From the NCBI GenBank assembly GCA_013399305.1, contig VXAI01000452.1:73543-137542 (forward strand): a stretch of DNA of 64,000 nt. Direction: 5' to 3'. Origin of the DNA: Rostratula benghalensis (taxonomy: Eukaryota > Chordata > Aves > Charadriiformes > Rostratulidae). The notes under the pieces were generated by a model, which saw nothing but the letters and a program-made list of their open reading frames with translations, had not been told where the DNA came from and searched no databases. Below, piece by piece: positions 46,601 through 58,880 of the stretch. Position 1 is the first letter of the stretch. Each line of letters opens with the position of its first letter. Made by a program: the position numbers and the translations under genes.

Positions 46601-49253
46601 TGTTACAAGCCCTATCAGTGTCCTGCTTGAACATTGCCTTTCTGCTACGGTTACAGAGCAACATGGTTTATCAATATTAAGCAGCTAAATAAATTAAATC
46701 CATTTAGGTATTCTGAGGTAAGCTCACTGTGGCCTTTAATAGAAATCTTGAAAGTATCCCCACGTTAAAATATGAGTTTTGCCTTGGTTCCTGGCTTTTG
46801 ATTCACATATTAGTAATCCCCAGGTTTCATACTGAAAAGAAAGAAAAATCAACTTCTACAAAAATCTAGAAGCTACTTTTGGAGGACATAAAGCTCGTTT
46901 TTCTTCCAGTCCTCTGTAAGGACCTTATTTCCTTGGTTTTGTTTAATTTGATTAGTTTGTTTGGGTCTGATTTGTACATAGTATTCAAAAGCTCTTATCT
47001 CAAACTCTAGGCACCCTCACCATATAGTTAACAAGCAATTATGTATTAATTATAAAACCAACAATATAATTTTAACTCCCACAACAAAAGATAACCAGGA
47101 AAGAAAATTAATCTTACTTTTTGCCATTCTATAAGTATAATTTCTGCTCACATAGTTCCCAAAAGAAGAGAAGAAGTTGATGTTCAAAGGAGTTTTTTTA
47201 AGTTATGAAGTAGGTTAAAAAAATTCAGGGCACTTCACGTGGACTACTAAACTTTATTAATTTAAGAGAGATCTGCTCAAAGATTTCTTGTGATATGTTA
47301 TCCATTTGGAAAGGCAGTCAGGGTCTGATATTAAAAGTAACTCTATTCTGGCCCAGAAATGAGCAGAGTCAGATGTGCTATGGACTAAACTAAAGCATGT
47401 TTTCACTCACATTTTCCAGGTCTTATTACAAGGTGAAACATAAGAGGAATAAAACATTTGAAGGATAGATGTACATCTGGCAAAGGAGGCAAGAAAAGAC
47501 CTAGAGACTTCACCAGTGAAACAGTCCAGTGTATAAACCCAGCTTTTTATGAAGGGAGGATGAAGTAAGAATAAATTTACAGCTAATAATGACAGAGTAA
47601 ATTCAACTACTCCTGGATTTCTTGGAGTATTATCAGGTAGTTACTGTATCAAAAATAATGACTACCAAATCTGTCCATGTAAGCCATTTTATAAGATCTA
47701 GATTGAAGTACTCTGTAAACTTCCATGGTACTTACTGGCACTCCAGCCAACCCCAGTTTCAATTGAAGTGTGAGGTTTTGAGACAATTCTTGTCAAAAAT
47801 TCCTGGTACCATCTCGTATCCTAAAACTGTACTGTAAGGATTCAAAATTTGCTTACTATCCTGGTTTGAGTACAACTATTTTTTAATTTATTATAAAATG
47901 ATCCCCCTATACAAGGAAATATCTTTCCATTAGGGAAATTCCAGTAGGGATATTCAACAAGATTAAATACTTTATAGCAGAAAAGAATTCTGCCATTGGA
48001 GTCTACTAACGTTATGCAAGAGACTTCTAGGTACAACTTTCCTCAAACTAAGAATGTTAAGTTCAATTTTAATTTAATGTCCCATCGTGTTTTTTGCAGA
48101 ACAGGAGCTCTTTGTAAGACTCCAGCATCTCTTTATGCTCCCTTCACCCCCTGCAATAAATAAATCCCAAACAGTATGGTAGGAACTGCAGTATGGAAGG
48201 ATGCTTTTCCAGTCATGTGGTGATGTCCTTAATTCTTTTGCCAGAGTTCAAATTGTAAATCACAAAAATAAGTAAATAAACAAGGATGGAATACATGTGG
48301 AGAGATTTTTCTGGCTTTATACACAGAGGAGGACTTTACTAAATATAATGAAATCCATCAGAACTTCAGAAAAATACGACTGTTAATCTTTGCATTTGTA
48401 AAACAGTGTAATTAACAAGTGTACAAAACACAGCTGACACACCTGGAAAGAACAATTTGTTTCCTTTGTTATTTGTGAGTGAGTTGGGGGGGGGGGGAGG
48501 ATTTCTTTGCTTCATTAGGCATGTAGAAATTAATTATCAGCTTTTTTCTCTCACATCTCCTGATTATATACCATCTGTTTAACATGGACATTTTATGTCA
48601 AATTAATTTAAATATTTATTTTGCATTTGTAATCATCATTTGTTAAATATGCATCTTTGCACTTAATGTTTGACTTTGCTCTCCAATTTTTGTGCGTTTA
48701 CTCACATTGACTCAATTTTTAATATAGTAAAGTTAAGAGATATTGTAAAGTTTTCTTGAAAAAAAATCTAGTGTCGGGGAGATCAAGACAGATTCCATTC
48801 CTTAATCTCACTCCAATTCACAATGCATCCCTCTTTTTCTTATATTCTGTATTTTATTCATGGATCTGAATAAATAAAACATAATGATATTATGCTGATT
48901 TATAGCTTCACTGGACAAGTTACTGTTTGGAGGTCACAATGAGCAAGTTGAAGTAGCCAGTATCTGAGATTACTTCATTTTGGGAATCAATGCCATAAAT
49001 ATTCCCACACAGATTAATTTCAAGGTCAAATGAAGAACTAGAGGGATCCATAAGCATTTTTATTATTAGCAGTTCTGGATGTTACTATTTAAATCTTTCA
49101 TAACACAGATACAAAAAAGTACAGTATCATCAAATATCATGATATTATATCAATATTTCTCTGAATGGTGAAGGGAGGTACCAGTAAAGCTTTGGGATCT
49201 GTGACTGAGCATGCAGATATTTTTCTCTCTCTGCAATGATAGTTCCAGGGCTT
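43639..49253. other. AT-rich stretch, nothing recognised
   Basis: No gene or repeat family is supported. There is a G run near 48486-48497. If the exon candidate at 49.3 kb belongs to a minus-strand gene, this is its downstream intron or its 3' flank; an antisense TTTATT (AATAAA on minus) at 48852-48857 could serve as a poly(A) signal, but such hexamers are common in AT-rich DNA. Confidence 0.45.
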
Positions 49254-49488
49254 TCAACCCCTGGTTAAAATTGCAGCACAAGACATAGTTGGGTCTTTGC
49301 TATTACCAGCACCTCCTCCTATGCCATTTATCCCATAGAGAGGAATCAGGCCATCAGCGTTTTGACTGTATCTCACTCTAGATGGTGGGCAGACATATGG
49401 TTTAGCAGATTGGTATTCCGGGGGCACTGAATAATAAATTGTTGGAGGGTAGGACTGTGAGAGAACTTGTACCGCAGAGCTTTCTCCA
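49254..49488 (-). CDS. candidate coding exon, unidentified gene
   Basis: Seen: on the minus strand a long pyrimidine tract (CTTCCCCCATCTCTATTC...TTAAG) ends at base 49489. The exon then reads open from 49488 to a TGA at 49254. After one base of a split codon the peptide is P-, Y-, S- and G-rich (VLSQSYPPTIYYSVPPEYQ near the start; LIPLYGINGIGGG near residue 55). This is unlike the K/N/I/F-rich chance ORFs around it, and the base composition is also higher in GC than the flanks. Two readings are possible: a terminal exon of 77 codons plus stop, or an internal exon ending at a GCTG/GTAATA donor (49307), giving 182 bases in phase 1. I recognise no family; the composition suggests a disordered region. 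The acceptor has A at -3, which is allowed but not optimal. Confidence 0.42.
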
Positions 49489-52400
49489 CTTAAAGAGAAT
49501 AGAGATGGGGGAAGCAGAAGGCACAAGGAGGCATTTCACAACCTAACAGACTAGAACAGTACCTATAGCAAGACTAAAGCTACCTGATGCCTTTATCTAA
49601 GCTCTATGGCTTCAAACACACCCAGAACTCACATGGGATATTCAGAAATAAAGAGAAATTACATAAATAATTCAGTGCTAAAATAATGTAATACCTTGAG
49701 GGAAGAGTCTCCTGAGTTTAGATGTATGAATCATGTTACTTAAACTCTTTGATTTGGCTGGGCATTTCACAGTTTTAATCCAGTTGCTATTTTCATGGCT
49801 TCACATACCACAGTGGTAGGCACTTCATAAATGCAAAGTATTCATGATGAAATAAAATGAGATTCTGAAAGTAGAATAGAAGTGATAGGATTTCCTTAGA
49901 AAAGGTGTGTTTGATCGCTCTGCCCTTCTCAATAATTCAGAAAAGTTTCACTTTCTCCCTTCAAATTGGATGTTCATCACTAATAATTTTGCCTGGTTGC
50001 ATTACTGCTGTGTGCTCTGTTATGGTCAAGAATCTGTATGGAATAAAATAAAAAAGTAAGGCATTGAATCTTATGTGATACCCATCATGTAACAATAAGG
50101 AAACTTCATTTCTGCTGTATCTGTTTAACACCTTCTTTTTTTAATCTTGTTTTCTGTCCCACTTTTAACTGTTGGAATCTGTTTAGATTTAGAAGACAAA
50201 GAGGCAATACATGAAGGTCTGGCAGGAACCACTAAAGGCATTTTTAGTAAAGCCTGAACACCGACGTACCTTAGCAGGCACTGGCCAAATGAACAGGGGA
50301 CTGGCCAGCTAGAAAGTGAGAAGTACAGCCTTTTCCATGGATTTCCATGTTAACTTTTTTAATCATAGGTTCCCCCCTTCTACACATACCGTAGACCTCA
50401 TGCAAACACTGTCAAATTCATGACAAGTCAAGAGCCCTGTGTTATTTTGGTTCTCTTCTTTAAAAAATCTACTACTACTGCTATTAGTATTATATATAGA
50501 TTTATTTTCCAAATCAAAAACTCATTTGTCTCAACATGCAGAAATTGTATGTAATAAGCAATGTCTCAAAAGCCTTACTGAAATCAAGGTAGACAGCATC
50601 CAACATGCAGAAACAGTAATTAAACCAAAGATGAAGTTTACATATGTGGCATTTTATGAATCAGTCACTGTGTTATACAGACAGCTAAAATAAAGGGAAT
50701 CAAAAAGTGGAAATAAGCAAGCGACTGCATAGAAAAGAATTTTTTGCCCTTGGATTTAAGGCTTAATGAGTGGTTGGAAAGTTTTGTAAATGTACTGAAA
50801 AACAGTTCAGATTATTTATTCATATAGTCTAGTATTTTTATGAAATTATATTTTTCAAAATATTCAGTTGGAGCTATTTGAGCACATATGCCCATCATCA
50901 CTGATTCATGACATCACAACAAAACTCGGTCAACAAAATTCCAGCAATATGAAACCATCCTACAAGAAGCAGAGGTTTACTGACACTTTCAAACATCTAG
51001 CTTTATTTTCACACTACAAGCTTTATTTTTCAAAAANAAAAAAAAAAAAAAAAAAAAAAAGAAAAGAAAAGCATCTGTAAAGACTTGATAAACAAGCTGT
51101 TGCTTCTTTTCCAAAAAGCGAAACAAATGTGTGCTTATTAAAACTCCCAATGAAATTTAAAGAAGAAAGGAATCCAAACAAACCCATCTTTCATTAAAAC
51201 TTTTAAAAACTCAAATGTACATAAATAAGCCTGAACTCATTTATTTTTCTGCACAGCTCTCAGTTTTTCAGAGATTTCTCAATACAGTCAGGAACTTCAA
51301 GCATTGATCTATAAATATCTGAGCTGTATTTGATCATTCCTCCTTGTCACAAGCATATTCTGCACACAGTGGCTATGAACTTGCCTCATGAATAGCATCA
51401 TTCAAAAGTTTTATATACCATGTTAATGCATTTAACTGATTTATCAGCTCTTATCATCAGGAAAATATACACATTCGACGAGTAATGATATCATACTATG
51501 CTATACTACACTATACATAGGTTATTGTGCATTTATAGAAATCACAAACTAATATTATTAAAAGTTCTACTCATGTGAAGTCTGAGCTTTTGTGGTTTGA
51601 CCACTGAGCCTTCAGATAATTACATAGCCTAACTTTTATGAAGCCTAAATCCTGACTCTAGAGTTCTGAGTTTTTAACCACTATACTCAAAGATAAAATT
51701 CCATGTTTTGACAGTACCTTGGATGCGAGAGGAGTTGGATATGACACTCTCTTCTCTGCCCTTCTGTAGAAGCTGCCATTATGTTGGCTCAGCTGAACAG
51801 CTTCACATAAAAGAGTGCTGTAACTTTAGCACATAGAGGGAGGTATACTTCCAAAAGCAGTCAGCATCATGCCACTGATCAAAAGTAAAAAAAAACCCCA
51901 ACATTGCTGTAGTGCTCTACACACAAACGACACAGGCCTACAAAAACCACCCTAGCAAGATTTCAGTAAAAATTATGGGTCTGGTTGAAAAGTTTATCCC
52001 CTTTATACACTGCTGCAGAGGTAGAACGTTTATCAGGGTGATTTGTCCCAAATCCAAAGACATTTCTCTTTAATGACATTGCCTATACCTCACATGGAGT
52101 CTTACCTTTTCTTCTCAAGCAAATATCAAGGTGGGGTTTCTCGAGAAGTTAAGTGTTCATCATCTTTTATTTCCTTTGCTCTTCAAGGAGACTGATGCTT
52201 GTTTGTCACACCACCTTTCTGGAAGGAAGACACAGGTTTTGTCCTGTCTTCTGGCAAACTCCTCTTGTCTCCAGCTTACTCCAATACAATTTCCCATAAC
52301 AGAAAATCAGTGTACTGCCAATATAGAAAGTGCTTTAAAGCATTGATATGATCTGTATGAATTTAATGTCTTCAAGTTCTGTGCATAATATATTTATCTA

Positions 52401-55400
52401 TGCAGAATCTTAACTAAATGTTAGAGTTTCTACAGTCTTAGAATCACTAGATAATGTTCATGACAAAGCAAGGAACAATGTAGAATTACCAAATTTAGAG
52501 AATCCATTTCCAAATAACAACTGAATGACAGCAGTACTTTCAATCTTTCAAAATTAGAAAGCCTAGTTGTCCTTGTCCCTGTGAAGGATCACCATATTAT
52601 CTTTAGATCTTGCATGTAGATATTGAAAAGTTCTGTTTACAAACACAAAAGGTACTAGCAGTTCCATTGTGACAAATCTGTGCCCATGGAAGTAGAAAAC
52701 ACTGAAGACGTTATTTCTCTTGACCACTGTTGTTGCCACTAATGTGTATGTCTCTTACAGGAGTGATTACGGCTCATTTGAGTAAGGAAAATTGATCTGT
52801 TGAAACAGAGAGAAGCACCTGAACATCAGTTCCATGCTGTGTTCTTCATCCTGTTCTAATGATCTAATAATCTTTCAGTCCTTCAGACATTTAGTGTAAT
52901 GCATTGGCAGGTCATAGAAATTTATTTCATGCTTTTCTGTGTAATAAAGATTTGCACAGGACTAATTACAGTAAACAATTTTAATATGCTAACAAAAAGG
53001 AGCTATTGAAATCATTCACACATACATGACAAGCACTGCAAAGGCAAATACTGCAAATTTTTCTTTCTCTGTAAAGATGTATTCATCTATGAACAAATAG
53101 TTTAAACGACTTGTGAAGCAAACAGATATGTGAACCAGAACCCCAGTCCTCCCTGAAAAGACAGTTAAAGAGCAGTCCTTTCTCCAGGCACACTTATTTT
53201 GCATTCAGCCAACAGATTCAGAGGGGATTCTATCTGACTGAAGAAAGCTTTTTGCTATCATTTATGCAGGCTCAAACTCTGGGAATTATAAATACTCCTG
53301 AGACATACATTATGATTGTTCCTTGTCTTTGGAAAAGGGAAGACAATAGAGAGCTTCAGTCTTTGAACAGATTACAAAAGAAAATCTAATTATTTTAAGG
53401 GATTCGCCTGCCATGGTATGGAGTTACTGATTCATAAATCAAATAAAATGAAATTCCTTCTACTCTTCCATTTGCCAATTCAATGACTTACAGCTACAAA
53501 ACACAGACATTACTGAGGCAATTCCTGACTCCTATCCTGTTGCCAACTGTTCTGTCTCCTGACCAAGTCCATTAAGCACTATGCATGTTCTAACACTGTA
53601 TACAATCTCTGTAGACACAGATGAATGCCTCATAACCTATGACTTTCTACTTTACCTTTCCAAAAATGCCACCGGCAATCTCTGGGAAATTATCAAGAGG
53701 AATATTACCACTGTGAAGCACACTCCATTTTTATTAACAGGTCAATATAATCCACAGCACTGCTTATCTTCTTAAAACTTTCACACAGTACCTGTGATTA
53801 CCAAAGTGAGGGGTGTTTTTTATGTTACTGCAATTTTTAATTTAAAAAAATCTGCTCCATACTCACTTCACTAGAACTGCCCATGGCCACACCTAAAATC
53901 TTTCACTTCTCCTACTTCAGGAAGCTTCTAACACTTTTTTTTTTTTTTTTTCATTCCTTTTACATTCTCAAGCATTTATTCCATATTTGCATTCATGACT
54001 TCCTCTTGGATTTAATTATCTGCCCTTTTTTCCTGCAATTCTTACAGATTTAACCTATATCTCCTGCAGCTTCTCTCCAACCTCTATTACTTGGTTTATT
54101 TTCTCTCTCTCTCTCAAACATGTTCAAAAAGAAGTCAAAAGAAATACACCTTACTTATCTTCTAAACCATTTTGCATGTATTTACTGAATATCCAAAATC
54201 AAACCTCTTCCTCTAGTCCTCAACCTTCACTGAAATATCTTTGTATTTCTTGAGTCTATATCTTTGCTTATGTTTTGAGATTTTTTTGGTTGGTTGGTTG
54301 GTTTTGCTGATTTGGCAACACAATGAGAAGGTTGCTGTCTAAAAGATGATTGCTTGTCACCACTAATCTTTTCCGGCTAGTACCATTACTTCAGATTTCC
54401 CAGGATAACACCATGTATAGCTAGTATTTAGTGATCATTATCTACTTAAATGCATTTAACAGTGGATCTTTCTTTAAAAATCTGGATTATTTTGACAAAA
54501 ACAGATCAACTGCATATGCAGTTATGTCATTGTATCTGAGGAACCTCTAGCAGGAGAAAGGTGGGGAAACAGAGATAAATAGTCATGAGAGTAGGCTGGT
54601 TATCCTCATGGTCAATGCTGAAGTCAGAGTGGCACACCTACTGGTAGCCTAATTCTTTAATTCCCAGACTCACCCTCAATGAAACACAGCTAAATAATAG
54701 GAGGGATAAACAAAATGCATCATGATAAAGTCTTTCCTCATTTCTTTATATCTCTACTCCATCATTATTTCCTCCTGAAAATTCAGGCTCTTTTTGAAGC
54801 AGGGATCTTATCTTACATACTGTTGAAGGTGCAGGAGAATTTTCAGCTTTGAAAAGCTAATGGCAATCCACATTCTAAAAATTCCTCCCATAGCTTGAAG
54901 TGTTGTTGGGGCCAAAAGGGATCTCCACTCAGTTGGAAACCTTTTCTGCAAATTTTTTAATAATATAAGTAGAGTTTAATCACAAAAGCATTCACTTCAA
55001 ATCAATACTGCTACTTGCATGAAGATCACTTAAAGGAATGCTTGCAAAACAGAGACTGCCGTTATTTTTAGGAACCTTGGTTTCCTACAGATTTAAATTC
55101 CCTAAATTGTATGTTCTTCTTCTCTATGTGTATGTACATTATTTTAACTCTTAAAAAAAGAACATGTAAAAAAGTATGTGCTGGTTATATTCAAAGTTAA
55201 ATTGTTTTTCATACTGATATACATCATTTTTATATCAGACAACAATCACAGAATATGTTTCTTACATGCAGACAATTACAATGTGTAGACAAAGGGTGGA
55301 CAATTTTTGTTGTGACAAATGAAAATCATACTTACAGAGCACAGATTTATTTGTTGTTACAAGTTGTTTGAATGTTTATATTCTAATTATGATTCTAAGG

Positions 55401-57490
55401 ATCATTAATAATTAGTATTTATAGGAGATTGCTTACATTGCATTACATTTGGCACTGTTCAGGCTAGTTCATTTTTTCCTCAATTTCCTCCTTTTCCCCT
55501 CCCTCTATTTTTGCAATTCTCATTCATAAAAAGGGTCACCATAAGCTTTTGGTTTCTCCTGGGCTTATATTATTTTTTCAGTGTTGCAGTGCAACTCCGT
55601 ATCAGCATCACTATAAACCAAGAATTCCTTTTTCTGAGCAGATAAGTAAGATAGCCTGTATATGAGAGCGGAATATATGAATAGAAATGCATTTTATACC
55701 AACTTTCAGTCATATTGTGGGATAGAGAAAGAAAAAATATTAGACAAATGTGAGAAAGGGAAAAAAAAACCCCAAAACTAGAATAATTCCCTACTTCCAC
55801 CCCTGCTTTGTATAGTTAATATCACCCAATTGGCATTTTCTTGATACTAATTTAATGCTTCTCTCTGGGATTGCTATGTTTACCAATTACCAATTCCACT
55901 ACAGGTAAACTTCATGATACTGTATATGTTTGCTAAGAACTAGCATTTCTGTAAAAATCTGTAACTTTACCTTGAGAGTTCTGTAATTGTTCCTCTTAAA
56001 AACCTCTAAAATAATTGTTTCCCCCCAAATCGCCTTATGCTTGTAATTGCATTTCACAGGTGTATCATTGCAAATTAATAAAAAGTTCTCCTTGTGCCAC
56101 CTTCCAAAGTTTTCTGATAGACATTTCTTTGTGCTTGAGCAGGGCTGCTGAGAGAAAAAAGTTGAATGTTGAGAGTTTCAAAAGCCACAGTAGAAAGCAT
56201 TTTCCTTTAAATGAAGTTCTAGGGAAAAACAGTACCTTCTTCAGAAATGACATGAAGTTTCTCCATTTGTACTTATGTTCTAATTTGTATTCTAAGAGAA
56301 ATGAAAATTATCTAAAATTTTCTATTAAAGTTGCAAGGCATTTCCCAAGTTAATTAGGAAAATTTGGGCTTCAAAAATTTACTCTCAATTAATATCATAT
56401 ATCACATGCAATAGGTTTGTGATAGCGTGACGAGTTAAGTACTGGCATACAGACTTTTCTGATTTGCTTTATTTTCTATACATTTTTTTTTTGTTTAAGG
56501 ACTGATGAAGCGATGTAAGAACTGAGGAACCTGGAGGGCAAAGAGCATGGAATCATGTCCCTTTAGCATGTGACAACAGACTGGGCTTCCGGTAACAGTG
56601 CAGTGACCAGCACTAGTACTATACTAACATTGTCCTTCCTGTCTGCAAACATTCTGTTCCACTAAACAAAATGTCCCTGAACCAGGTCTCCACTGCCTTT
56701 GGTAGTGTTTGCCTAATGTGAGCCAAAAATTAGGCTAAAATTGTAACAATATGGGTGTTTGAGCTAAAAATATTTCCTAACATTGTTTCGTTTCCAGGCA
56801 GAGACTCAGTTCTCAAGCCTTTGCTGAAAACAGGACTGTTCTGGTAGTGCAGCAGCAATGGATGAAGCGGGAGTCATGCACCAGTTGTAAGGTGCAGACA
56901 GCACTCACTTGAAATCTTGATTCTCCTAATATTATTTCTTTGGTGTGATTAGGCATTTTATTTTTCATATTTCTGAAGTCTGTTTAAAGCCTATCCAGTT
57001 CAAAATGTTCTCATATTGTGCGTGAAACAGAGGAAATCATTTAGCATGTGGAAAAAAAAAAAAAACTGGAGTGATTTATCTTCTCCAAGAAATGTTGTTT
57101 TCTATCATAGCAACTAAGTGCTTGTTTTCTTCAATGTTATTACAATAGTAAAGTTACCCATTACAGGGTGAGCACAAACTTGTCTCTCTTTCATTGTGAG
57201 CTAAATATTAACAGAAAAATGGAAGTATTTCCAGTATCAAAATTGGTAATGCTCTTGAGCAGCATGGGTTTGATTATCAGAAGGGTTGGATACCCACAAC
57301 AACAATTGCATGGTTACTTGGAGTTTCTGAAGATCAGACTACCCTAGGCTCCTAATAAATGGTGATTTCATCAACAATTTATGATAGTTTTTTTTAACTG
57401 GAACACACATTGTAAATTTGCAGGTTTCATTCTTTTGAAAATATGGTGTTTAGGCAATAGGTGGTAAGCAGTATATAGACTGAAATGAAC
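49489..57490. other. 8 kb AT-rich stretch without supported gene
   Basis: It contains an A-rich tract with one ambiguous base (N at 51037, tract about 51032-51070), T runs (53937-53951) and (GGTT)4 at about 54288-54304. A second-tier minus-strand exon-like segment (51718-51792) is listed under findings. No transposon is recognised. Confidence 0.5.
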
Positions 57491-58880
57491 ATCATGAAAT
57501 CATAATCATGTCAGTTAGAAAAGACCTTTAAGATTATCAAGTCCAACCACTAACCTAGCATTACTAACTCACGTCCCTCAGCACCCATCTAGACATCTTT
57601 TAAATACCTCCAGGGATGGTGACTGAACCACTTCTCTGGGCAGCCCATTCCAATGCTTAGTAACATTTTCAGTGAATAAATTTCTCCTAATATCCAATCT
57701 AAACCTCTCCTGACACAACTTGAGGCCGTTTCCTCTTGTCCTATTGCCTGTTACTTGGGAGAAGAGACCGAGCCTTTCAGGCAGTTGTAGAGAGCAATAA
57801 GGTCTCTCCTCAGCCTCCTTTTCTCCCAACTAAACAACCCCATCTCCCTCAGCTACTCCTCATAAGACTTGTTATCCAGACCCCTCATGAGCTTCATTGC
57901 CCTTTCCTGCACCTGCTGCAGCACCTCAATGTCCTTGGACACAGTACTTAATGTAGGGCCTCACCAGTGCTAAGTGGAGAAATAAAATCACTTCCCTAGT
58001 CCTGCTGGCCGCACTGTTTCTGGTACAAGCCAAGATGCTACTGGCCTTCATGGCTATCTGGGCACCCTGCTGGCTCATATTCATATAGCTGTTGACCAAC
58101 ACCCCAAGTCAATTTCTGCCAGGCAGCTCTCCAGCCACTCTTCCCCAAACCCATAGCCTCATGGGTTTGTTGTGACCCAAGTGCAGGACCTGGCACTTGG
58201 CCTTGTTGAACCTCATATCATTGGACTTGACCAATCATTGGATCCAGCCTGTTCCGATCCCTCTGTAGAGCCTTGCCACCCTCAAGCATATCAGCACTCT
58301 TGCCCAATTTTGTGTCATCTTCAAACTTACTGAGGGTGCACTCAATCCCCTCATCCACACTGCTGATAAATAAAGAGTACATGCGCCAATACTGAGCCCT
58401 GGGGAACACCACTTGTGACCAACTTCCAACTGGAATTAACTACATTCACCACAACAAAACTTTGTGCTTGGTCCTCTTGCCAGTTTTTTACCCAGCAAAG
58501 AGTACTCCCATCAAAGCTTTGGGCAACCAGTTTCTCCAGGAGAATGCTGTGGGAAACAAAGTGTCAAAGACTTTACTGAAGTCAAGGTAGGCATCATCCA
58601 CAGCCTTTCCCACATCCACCAAGTGGGTCATTTTGTCATAGAAGGGGATCAGGTTAGTCAAGGAGGACCTGCCTTTTATAAAGCCATGCTGGATGGGCCT
58701 GGTCACCTGATTGTCCTGTAATCTCTGCATGATGGCACTCAAGATGATCTGTTCCATAACCTTCCCCCACTCCAAGGTCAGACTGACAGGCCTATAGTTC
58801 CCCAAATCCTCCTCGCAGCTTTCTTGTAAAGGGGTGTCACACTTACTAGATGCCAGCCAACTGGTATATCTTCATTTAGC
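57491..58880 (-). mobile_element. CR1 LINE, ~1.4 kb, 5'-truncated, frameshifted
   Basis: Seen: the plus strand begins with a mutated CR1 tail followed by AAAAGACCTTTAAGATTATC, then the complete antisense 3' UTR and ORF2 C-terminal region. It continues through the RT palm up to about 58880. On the minus strand, from 5' to 3': NYRPVSLT near 58800 (start of the RT fingers), a DFSKVFDT motif-A relic near 58585, an FEDDTKLG relic of the FADD box near 58320 (alanine replaced by glutamate), and [10 protein letters not shown] near 57640. These lie in several frames (ORFs 58488-58805, 58218-58412, 57578-57829), so the RT is dead. No target duplication is visible, as is usual for CR1. Confidence 0.9.

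Noticed and set aside
57736..57951. Plus-strand 71-codon ORF, and another at 58464-58721
   Set aside because: Both are antisense shadows of the CR1 ORF2 remnant.
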